Source: Spirochaetales bacterium
Lineage (GTDB): Bacteria; Spirochaetota; Spirochaetia; ARS1246
Reading direction: 5' to 3'
NCBI GenBank assembly: GCA_018644745.1
Contig: JABGPX010000475.1
Coordinates: forward strand, 1-15,456
Length of the DNA stretch: 15,456 bases
Shown: positions 8,570-14,458 of the stretch, one piece after another
Layout: every line of letters begins with the position of its first letter
Numbering within the stretch: position 1 is the first letter of the stretch
Made by a program: the position numbers and the translations under genes
Notes under the pieces: generated by a model
Databases searched by the model: none
What the model saw: only the letters and a program-made list of their open reading frames with translations
What the model was told of the DNA's origin: nothing

Positions 8570-8608
8570 GGGGAGGCAGTTTCATTACGAATACTGCCTC
8601 CCCTTTTT
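8570..8608 (+). terminator. Strong intrinsic terminator after the importer operon
   Basis: A perfect 11-bp GC-rich stem, GGGGAGGCAGT (8570-8580) against ACTGCCTCCCC (8593-8603), encloses a 12-nt loop and is followed by five T residues (8604-8608). This is a textbook Rho-independent terminator, 17 nt after the binding-protein stop. It should separate the importer from the downstream URO-D genes unless read through. Confidence 0.93.
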
Positions 8609-8610
8609 AT

Positions 8611-9012
8611 GTGGATGGTATTGTGGGCGGTATAACGGCAAGCATAATTATTTTTATCGCGGGTTTTTTGCTGATAGGTCTTTTCCTGTCAGTATATACT
8701 CGGTTTATGTATAGCCGTATGATTACGGTTCATTATGAAGCCATTGATGATATTATAGAAACAGGACTCGTTCCAAAAAAATGGCAAAAATCTTCAATAG
8801 TCCGAGCAATCCTACTCAATAGTAATTCTTTTCTGCTCCGACCTCTTTCTAAATTGCTCAGAGGCTACTATATCCGCAAGCTATCCCGAACCATCCGGTT
8901 TATCAAAACCAGCACCGTACTAAGCGAGTCTGAGCGGACATCCTGTATTCTTGAACTTGAAGAGATTATGTCTGAATGGAACAAGTGGTCCGCACGTAAT
9001 TTTCTGAACTAA
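8611..9012 (+). CDS. Small membrane-anchored protein of unknown function
   Basis: Not recognised. The product is up to 133 aa. One strong hydrophobic helix lies near the N-terminus (about 8-31, IIIFIAGFLLIGLFLSV), followed by a basic, probably cytoplasmic remainder with an amphipathic, likely helical C-terminal half. No catalytic motif or cysteine pattern is visible. The start is uncertain: GTG 8611 lies 3 nt after the terminator T-tract without a ribosome site, and GTG 8623 has only a weak GGATGG upstream. The frame equals that of the preceding binding-protein gene (TAG 8551-8553) but a stop and a terminator separate them, so it is not a simple extension. Its TAA at 9010-9012 overlaps the ribosome site of the first URO-D gene, which argues for translation coupled to that array. 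Confidence 0.7.
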   Translation: MDGIVGGITASIIIFIAGFLLIGLFLSVYTRFMYSRMITVHYEAIDDIIETGLVPKKWQKSSIVRAILLNSNSFLLRPLSKLLRGYYIRKLSRTIRFIKTSTVLSESERTSCILELEEIMSEWNKWSARNFLN

Positions 9013-9024
9013 GGAACTATGAAC

Positions 9025-10128
9025 ATGACATCACGCGAAAGAGTGCTCACCATTCTAAGCGGTGGACAACCGGACCAAGTCCCGTGGTTTGCCGATCTTG
9101 ATTATTATGCATCCGGCCTGATCGCCCGTGGAGAACGACCGAAAGGATTCAAACGCAGCATCGAATATCTCGATTGGCATAAAAAGCTCGGCGCGGGATA
9201 CTACCTTCAAGGCTACATGCCCTTTCGGGAGATAACCGAAGGCTGTACTGTTAAAGAGTATAGTAAGGACGGGCTGCGTCACCGATCGGTATCTACACCG
9301 AAGGGTGATCTAACCGAAACCTGGAAGTATAGCGACAGCACTGTCTCCGAGGCACCGATAGAGCGGCTAGTAAAAAGCAAGAGCGATCTGTCAGCATATC
9401 GGTATTATTATGAGCATGTAAGGTTTGAGCCGGATCACGACATGGCTGAGCAGTTAAAACAGAACATAGAGGACTTGGGCGTCGTGCTGTGTTATACACC
9501 CCGTAGTCCTTTTATGCGGATGATTACGATCGATTCAGGAATTGAGAATATAATATCTATTTTCATGGATGCTCAGAGCGAGCTCGAAGACACCCTTGGT
9601 GAGATGAAACAGGCTCTTGATGCAGCGGTGGATATTACGGTGCAGGGTCCCGCGGATATCATTATGATACCGGAGAATCTGTCGTCTGAAGTTGTCGGCA
9701 CTACTTTCTTTGAAATGTATATGAAGGAATATCAGACCGACTGGGTAAATAAAATTCACGCGGCGGGTAAGTTCTCTACGATGCATCTCGATGGAACTCT
9801 TCGCGGATTGCTCAAACAGGAGGCGGCGGTTGGTTTTACTTTTATTGAGGCGATGACACCCGCTCCCGCCGGAGATCTCCCTATAGAGGAGTGGAAAGAA
9901 TACCTCGAAGGAACCAATGTTATCGCGTGGGGCGGAATACCCGGAGCATTTTTTACCGATCAGGTTACCGACGATGAGTTTGACGAGTTTGTAATACGAG
10001 TTCTGTCGGTTATGAAGAGCGAACCACGATATGTGCTCGGTGTCGCCGACCAGGTGCCGCCGGACGGCAATGAGTACAGAATCGCCAGAGTGCGGGAACT
10101 TGTGGATAAACACGGGAGATATGAATAA
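9025..10128 (+). CDS. Uroporphyrinogen decarboxylase (URO-D) family protein 1
   Basis: First of three consecutive URO-D superfamily proteins (TIM-barrel fold; relatives decarboxylate uroporphyrinogen or transfer methyl groups between corrinoids and thiols, as in MtaA/CmuA). The family N-terminus TSRERVLTILSGGQPDQVPW is clear. RQAGR of true HemE is absent, so heme synthesis is unlikely. The site matching the MtaA zinc motif His-x-Cys reads MHLDG, that is His-x-Asp (His256/Asp258 counted from 9019). The downstream Cys of the zinc set is also missing: the matching region reads GVADQVPP. ATG 9019 is possible, but 9025 lies 9 nt after AAGGA (9011-9015) instead of 3 and gives the same MTSRERVL start as the third paralog. 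A catalytic role on the imported compound is an inference. The stop shares one base with the next ATG. Confidence 0.88.
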   Translation: MTSRERVLTILSGGQPDQVPWFADLDYYASGLIARGERPKGFKRSIEYLDWHKKLGAGYYLQGYMPFREITEGCTVKEYSKDGLRHRSVSTPKGDLTETWKYSDSTVSEAPIERLVKSKSDLSAYRYYYEHVRFEPDHDMAEQLKQNIEDLGVVLCYTPRSPFMRMITIDSGIENIISIFMDAQSELEDTLGEMKQALDAAVDITVQGPADIIMIPENLSSEVVGTTFFEMYMKEYQTDWVNKIHAAGKFSTMHLDGTLRGLLKQEAAVGFTFIEAMTPAPAGDLPIEEWKEYLEGTNVIAWGGIPGAFFTDQVTDDEFDEFVIRVLSVMKSEPRYVLGVADQVPPDGNEYRIARVRELVDKHGRYE

Positions 10129-11057
10129 TGATGACACCAAAAGAACGGCTTCGAACAATACTTGATGGAGGCGTACCGGATGCTCCTCCTCACTGGGAAT
10201 TGGTTTTTCAAATAGAAGATAAAGTATTTGGTTTGGATCGTCCCGGCGGCAGAGATGAGGACGTCGAGATCAAACAGAACATAAAGCTCATGTCGAAACT
10301 CGTAGAGAATTACAATTGGGCGGCGGTATACCCGGCCTCGGTTGAGCCGGTTGTCAGCTTGAAGGGAATACGCGAGTTAAAAAAGGAACTGGGCAGCCAG
10401 GCCTTAGTGGCCGCGTATGAATGGGACGGTGTATTCTGGATGCCTCCGGGAGACAAGTTTGTAGATTTTACCGTAATGCTGTTCGAGCAGCCTGATGAAC
10501 TGCACAGGCTTGCCCGGAAGAAATGCGACAAAGCGAAAGATTGGCTTGTGAAGATGGCGGATGCGGGAGCGGACTTTTTTGTCCTTGCTCACGATTTCGG
10601 ATTCAACGCAGGACCCTTTATTTCACCAGACCACTTCAACCAATTTGTAACTCCATACCTGACAGAAATTATTCAGTCGATACACGATACCGGCTTGAAG
10701 GCTATTCTCCATTCCGATGGTGATCTTCGGCTTTTGATCGATCAACTCTATTCAACCGGCCTTGACGGGTACCAATCCGTCGATCCTCAGGGAAGTATGG
10801 ATATTCAGAAAGTTCGGGCGGATTTCCCGGATTGGATACTCATGGGCAATGTTAAATCGAGTATGCTGCAGGATGCAGTAGAGGACGAAATAAGAGAATC
10901 CGTGCAGTATTGTATGAAATACGGCGGAGTTGGAAAGCGTTATATATTCTCGACCTCCAATTGTATATTTGGAGGGATGCCGGTAGAAAGTTATAACATC
11001 ATGCTTGATGAATATCGCAGGATAGTAGCCGATACCATCAAAAAGAAGGAAGCATAA
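10128..11057 (+). CDS. Uroporphyrinogen decarboxylase (URO-D) family protein 2
   Basis: Second URO-D family member, 309 aa, the shortest of the three. It begins MMTPKERLRTILDGGVPD, the usual family N-terminus. The putative metal site is ILHSDG (His195, Asp197), with a downstream Cys279 in STSNCIFGGMP at the position where MtaA-type enzymes carry their last zinc ligand. This gives a His-x-Asp plus Cys set instead of His-x-Cys plus Cys. The HemE RQAGR motif is absent. The ATG at 10128 overlaps the previous stop (TAATG), 9 nt after GGGAG (10114-10118); the ATG at 10131 is an alternative. It abuts the third paralog with no gap. The proteins differ too much along their length for a recent tandem duplication, so the three probably have separate roles or form mixed complexes (inference). 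Confidence 0.9.
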   Translation: MMTPKERLRTILDGGVPDAPPHWELVFQIEDKVFGLDRPGGRDEDVEIKQNIKLMSKLVENYNWAAVYPASVEPVVSLKGIRELKKELGSQALVAAYEWDGVFWMPPGDKFVDFTVMLFEQPDELHRLARKKCDKAKDWLVKMADAGADFFVLAHDFGFNAGPFISPDHFNQFVTPYLTEIIQSIHDTGLKAILHSDGDLRLLIDQLYSTGLDGYQSVDPQGSMDIQKVRADFPDWILMGNVKSSMLQDAVEDEIRESVQYCMKYGGVGKRYIFSTSNCIFGGMPVESYNIMLDEYRRIVADTIKKKEA

Positions 11058-12068
11058 ATGACATCACGAGAGCGGGTACTTCGATGCCTTGAATATGACT
11101 TGAAGGGAAGAGTGCCCCGAGATATTTGGGCTCTTCCCTGGGCTGAGCTCTATCATCCGGAGAAACTGAAAAGAATTCGGGCTGATTTTCCGAGCGACTT
11201 TGCTTCATCTCCCGGCTTCTACAAAACCGAACCGCAAACAGTGGGCGACGCATATGCCCTGGGCGAATTTATCGATGAGTGGAACTGCACCTGGGTGAAT
11301 ATGCAGGCCGGATTGGTAGGTGAAATAAAGGATCCGCTGATTAAGAGCGTAGATGATTTGAGCTCTCTCATCCTTCCGGTCGAATTGCTTTCTGTCGACA
11401 AAGAGAAAGTGAACAGTTTCTGCCGTGAGACCGACTCTTTTGTAACCCAGGGAACATGCGCCCGGCCTTTCGAGCGGCTTCAGTTTCTTAGGAAGACCGA
11501 GAATCTTTATATCGATCTTGCCGAAGGTACCGACAACCTGAAGAATCTCATCGACGAGGTTCATGGATTTTATCTAAAAGAGATGGAAGTCTGGGCCGAT
11601 ACCGACGTTGACGCGCTTTTCTTTATGGATGATTGGGGAGCACAGCAGAGCCTGTTGATTTCCCCTGTTATGTGGCGAGACCTATTCAAACCACTGTACC
11701 GGGATTACATCGATTTGGCTCATTCGAAGGGCAAGAAAATATTCATGCACTCCGACGGATACATTGCGGACATCTTGCCGGATCTCATAGAACTCGGTCT
11801 TGACGCGGTGAACTCTCAGATTTTCTGCATGGGATTGGAAAACCTCGAACAATACCGTGGCCAGATCTGTTTCTGGGGCGAAATAGACCGGCAGCACTTG
11901 CTGCCGAACGGCAGTACTCAAGATATAAAAAATGCTGTAAAGGGCGTCTACGAACACCTAAGTAAATCCGGCGGTGTCATCGCTCAATGTGAGTTCGGTG
12001 CAGGCGCGAATCCGGATAATGTATATTCTGTATTCCAAACCTGGGATGAGCTGACCGGATTACAGTAG
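11058..12068 (+). CDS. Uroporphyrinogen decarboxylase (URO-D) family protein 3
   Basis: Third URO-D family member, 336 aa. It starts MTSRERVLRCLEYD, nearly identical to paralog 1 over the first residues, but is otherwise divergent. A long segment after the N-terminus (Trp/Glu-rich, about 15-95) is followed by the barrel core. The putative metal site is FMHSDG (His231, Asp233), with Cys311 downstream in IAQCEFG, so it keeps the same His-x-Asp plus Cys set as paralog 2. FMDDWG at about 193 and the CFWGEID segment are further family landmarks. RQAGR of HemE is absent. AAGGA at 11046-11050 lies 7 nt before the ATG and the previous TAA abuts it, so the three genes are surely co-translated. The gene ends 6 nt from the convergent cupin stop. 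Confidence 0.9.
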   Translation: MTSRERVLRCLEYDLKGRVPRDIWALPWAELYHPEKLKRIRADFPSDFASSPGFYKTEPQTVGDAYALGEFIDEWNCTWVNMQAGLVGEIKDPLIKSVDDLSSLILPVELLSVDKEKVNSFCRETDSFVTQGTCARPFERLQFLRKTENLYIDLAEGTDNLKNLIDEVHGFYLKEMEVWADTDVDALFFMDDWGAQQSLLISPVMWRDLFKPLYRDYIDLAHSKGKKIFMHSDGYIADILPDLIELGLDAVNSQIFCMGLENLEQYRGQICFWGEIDRQHLLPNGSTQDIKNAVKGVYEHLSKSGGVIAQCEFGAGANPDNVYSVFQTWDELTGLQ

Positions 12069-12078
12069 TCGAAGCTAC
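12065..12078. terminator. Small hairpin spanning the two convergent stop codons
   Basis: GTAG (12065-12068) pairs with CTAC (12075-12078), with an extra T-G pair around the loop CGAA. The stem holds the TAG stops of both the third URO-D gene and the cupin gene. On the plus strand GATATTTTC follows. It is short and lacks a clean T-tract, so termination is only possible. Confidence 0.25.
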
Positions 12079-12386
12079 GATATTTTCACTACCATGAGCT
12101 TCAAATCATTGTCGCTTTTGTTTGCCCATCCGTGATCAATATTGGGCGGACATTTGACGATGGTACTAGCTGGAACTTCTTTTACTTCAGTACCAATTGT
12201 AGCTTGTCCAACACCTTCTAGGCAGCAGAAAATTGCCTCAAATGGCGCGGAATGGGGAGGGATTTCGTCTCCGGGTTTTAGTACCAGATGTGCGAGCACG
12301 ACTTTTTCTGATGTATGCAGCGGCGTCATTACTACATTGTGAGGATTGGGGGATGTCGGCGCTTCTTTGATATTAATTATTTCCAT
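12075..12386 (-). CDS. Small single-domain cupin protein
   Basis: A 103-aa beta-barrel cupin, the usual size for a stand-alone cupin_2 domain. Motif 1 is present as GDEIPPHSAPFEAIFCCLEG (39-58) and motif 2 as PPNIDHGWAN (80-89). In motif 1 the second metal-binding His is replaced by Ala47, leaving His45, Glu50 and His85 as possible ligands, so it may bind a small molecule or sugar rather than act as a dioxygenase. The ATG at 12386 has a good ribosome site: AGGAG lies a few bases upstream on the minus strand. It lies downstream of the Rieske/FMN gene on the same strand across a 122-nt gap with a direct repeat, so it may have its own promoter. The exact role is unknown. Confidence 0.88.
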   Translation of the reverse strand: MEIINIKEAPTSPNPHNVVMTPLHTSEKVVLAHLVLKPGDEIPPHSAPFEAIFCCLEGVGQATIGTEVKEVPASTIVKCPPNIDHGWANKSDNDLKLMVVKIS

Positions 12387-12508
12387 TATATACTCCTATT
12401 TATATTTATCCGTGAAATATACGACTTCAGCTGCATTAAGGCATCAATCATTTTGTCCGGGAGCAAGCCGTGTTTGTCCGGTCCGTAGTAAGGCTCCTTA
12501 CATCAACG
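12387..12508 (-). promoter_or_regulatory. Possible cupin promoter/operator region with a 9-bp direct repeat
   Basis: This 122-nt gap upstream of the cupin holds two identical copies of TTTGTCCGG (12452-12460 and 12473-12481; CCGGACAAA on the minus strand). They lie exactly 21 bp apart, two helical turns, about 65-95 bp before the cupin start. That spacing suits a dimeric regulator binding one face. AT-rich sequence nearer the start includes TATATT-like boxes, but no convincing -35/-10 pair was found. A palindrome GTAAGG/CCTTAC at 12488-12501 sits just after the Rieske/FMN stop. Confidence 0.35.
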
Positions 12509-14128
12509 CTACAGCGGAACGGCTCCGCCATATTTTATGCCGGCGAGATAAGCCATGTCTCTATCAAAGGTTGAGATATCATCAATGTTAAACTGGTTTA
12601 TGTGATCATGACCGCACGCTCGCGCCATAACCTGCATCAGTTCTACCGTTGCATGTAAAAAATTTTGTAAATTCTTTGCGGAAAGATCGATATTAATTCT
12701 TCCTCTCAGGTAACTCTTCTGTGATGCAATTCCTACCGGGCAATTATCGGTATGACATGCTCTCATCGCCTGACAGCCAATTGCCTGAATTGCGGAATTT
12801 GCAATTGCGATTGCATCGGCACCAAGAGCCAGGGCTTTTATAAAATCAGGAGCCGTTCTCAGTCCGCCGGTAATGATCAGAGTAGTATCTTTTGCGTTAC
12901 GTATATCAAGATGTTTTCTTGCTCTTGCCAGCGCCGGAATTGTAGGAACAGAAATGTTGTTCCGGAAGAGAAGTGGTGCTGCTCCGGTAGCGCCTCCTCT
13001 TCCATCAAGAATAATATAATCAACACCGATCTCAATTGCCGCGTCGATGTCTTCCTCGATATGATTTGCCGACAGTTTAAAACCAATGGGAATCCCATCG
13101 GTGTATTCCCGTACTTCATCGGTTAGGTTTTTGAAATCTGCTATTGAAGTTAGGTCTGGAAATCTCGGGGGTGAGATTGCCGGGGTTCCTTCTGGAATTC
13201 CCCGGACTTCACTGATTTTTCCTTTGTTCTTCTTACCTGGCAGATGTCCGCCGGTTCCTGTTTTCGCTCCCTGTCCGCCTTTGAAATGAAAAGCTTGAAC
13301 TTTTTTCAGAAGATCGATTTTATATCCGAATTTTGCTGAGGCGAACTCATAGAAATACCGGCTGTTTTCCGTTTGCTCTTCCGGAAGCATTCCACCTTCG
13401 CCGGAACAGATACCGGTACCCGCTAACTCCGCACCTCTTGCTAACGATACTTTTGCTTCCTCGGAAAGCGAGCCGAAACTCATATCGGAAATAAAGAGCG
13501 GGATATTTAACTCGAGAGGTTTTTTTGCGTTTTTTCCGATTATTACATTCGTTCCGACTTTTACATCTTCTAAATGAGGCAGCCGCGCAAGCTGGGCGGG
13601 CAGTATCTGTATGTCATCCCATCGGGGAAGACCAACTCTACTCACTCCCATCGCGGCGACAGGACCGTGATGTCCTGCTTTTGACAAACCATATTTTGCC
13701 AGTTGATGTATCTCGTTAGTCTTGTCTTCTTCAGGCGCCGGATGTGTTGAAGCGTAAAGGCCAAGATACTCATCTCGATTTATACTTGAGGGAGACTCTT
13801 TTTCGAACTCCTTTATTTCATCTTCGTCGACATATACAGTTCCATCTTCAACCATCGATTGAAATTTACGCAGGCTTTCTTCGTTGTTGTATTCACTTAT
13901 TCCCGTATCGAGCCGGTAATCCCAGTTGTGTACTCCGCAAATAAGGTTATGGCCACGAACAGATCCGTCCGCCATGAGTGCGCCGCGGTGCCGGCAGCGG
14001 CCGTAAAATACGGAAACCTTATCGTCATGTTTTACCACCGCCAGATCCGTACTGCTCACCAAAGCGTATGTCGGCTTTCTCTCTTTTAGATCTTGTATCT
14101 TTGCGACGGCCGATTTGTTTTTCAACAT
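12509..14128 (-). CDS. Rieske [2Fe-2S] / FMN-binding glutamate synthase-like oxidoreductase
   Basis: A 539-aa redox enzyme with two joined modules. Residues 1-105 form a Rieske domain: Cys45-x-His47 (CRHRG) and Cys64-x2-His67 (CGVHNWDY) ligate a [2Fe-2S] cluster. Residues from about 150 to the end match the FMN-binding barrel of glutamate synthase, with PLFISDMSFGSLS, the GGQGAKTGTGGHLPGKK loop, ISPPRFPDL, ILDGRGGATGAAP and GGLRTAPDFIKALALGADA. Cys452-x5-Cys458-x4-Cys463 reproduces the [3Fe-4S] spacing of bacterial GltB. The N-terminal glutaminase domain and C-terminal GltB helix domain are absent, so ammonia transfer from glutamine is not expected in this chain. Electrons could pass from the Rieske cluster via [3Fe-4S] to FMN; the substrate is unknown. 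AAGGAG is a good ribosome site. The start shares a base with the end of the alkD remnant upstream. Confidence 0.92.
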   Translation of the reverse strand: MLKNKSAVAKIQDLKERKPTYALVSSTDLAVVKHDDKVSVFYGRCRHRGALMADGSVRGHNLICGVHNWDYRLDTGISEYNNEESLRKFQSMVEDGTVYVDEDEIKEFEKESPSSINRDEYLGLYASTHPAPEEDKTNEIHQLAKYGLSKAGHHGPVAAMGVSRVGLPRWDDIQILPAQLARLPHLEDVKVGTNVIIGKNAKKPLELNIPLFISDMSFGSLSEEAKVSLARGAELAGTGICSGEGGMLPEEQTENSRYFYEFASAKFGYKIDLLKKVQAFHFKGGQGAKTGTGGHLPGKKNKGKISEVRGIPEGTPAISPPRFPDLTSIADFKNLTDEVREYTDGIPIGFKLSANHIEEDIDAAIEIGVDYIILDGRGGATGAAPLLFRNNISVPTIPALARARKHLDIRNAKDTTLIITGGLRTAPDFIKALALGADAIAIANSAIQAIGCQAMRACHTDNCPVGIASQKSYLRGRINIDLSAKNLQNFLHATVELMQVMARACGHDHINQFNIDDISTFDRDMAYLAGIKYGGAVPL

Positions 14129-14396
14129 TAACTCCTTGCTGAATCCTGCCGACTCACCATTTCGTTGATCCAGATCGGAGCGAAAGGTGAGGTGCAGCCC
14201 TTGGAAACTGGATAGTCGCGATAGAGCACCAACTTCTCGCCGATGGAAAGCGCTCTATCTCGACTGCTGACAGCGCCCGAATATCGCCGAGCTTTACGCC
14301 GAAATGATTTTCGTCGGCGCCGTTCTTTATGATATGAGCGTGAATCTTCTCGTTCCTGAGCCCTTCGAGCTGCGCAAGGGTTTCTTTAATAGTCAT
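14128..14396 (-). pseudogene. Remnant of an AlkD-type DNA alkylation-repair gene with an internal out-of-frame deletion
   Basis: The 5' part (ATG 14396) encodes MTIKETLAQLEGLRNEK...NHFGVKLGDIRAL, about 42 residues matching the start of AlkD-like HEAT-repeat DNA glycosylases (family PF08713, usually near 230 aa). About 25-30 codons later, in a different frame, the same strand encodes RDRALSIGEK...YRDYPVSKGC...APIWINEMVSRQ, which I recognise as the C-terminus of the same family, ending at TAA 14128-14130. The middle two-thirds, including the DNA-binding and catalytic repeats, is missing, and the two ends meet out of frame near 14255-14275. The remaining open frame (14154-14396) ends in unrelated residues and is not expected to work. 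The remnant has no clear ribosome site, but its tail carries the AAGGAG used by the next gene. The family match is from memory. Confidence 0.8.
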
Positions 14397-14458
14397 GTTT
14401 TAAAAGTAACGCCGCGGGCCAAAGCAGTCCAGCTTATCCGGAGGTCCCTCCGCTCTCG

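Noticed and set aside
9019..12068. Calling any of the three URO-D genes hemE
   Set aside because: None has the RQAGR substrate-binding motif near the N-terminus, and no heme-biosynthesis gene is nearby.
12488..12501. GTAAGG/CCTTAC palindrome after the Rieske/FMN stop as a terminator
   Set aside because: No T-run follows on the minus strand and the loop is only 2 nt.
12509..14128. Naming the Rieske/FMN gene gltB
   Set aside because: It lacks the glutaminase and C-terminal GltB domains and carries an added Rieske domain; glutamate synthesis is not supported.
14128..14396. Programmed frameshift producing a full AlkD protein
   Set aside because: The two frames do not abut in the family's order; about two-thirds of the protein is missing between them, so a shift could not restore it.
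14439..14452. CGGAGG/CCTCCG palindrome between sulfatase and alkD remnant as a terminator
   Set aside because: A 6-bp stem with a 2-nt loop and no T-tract on either strand; too weak to call.
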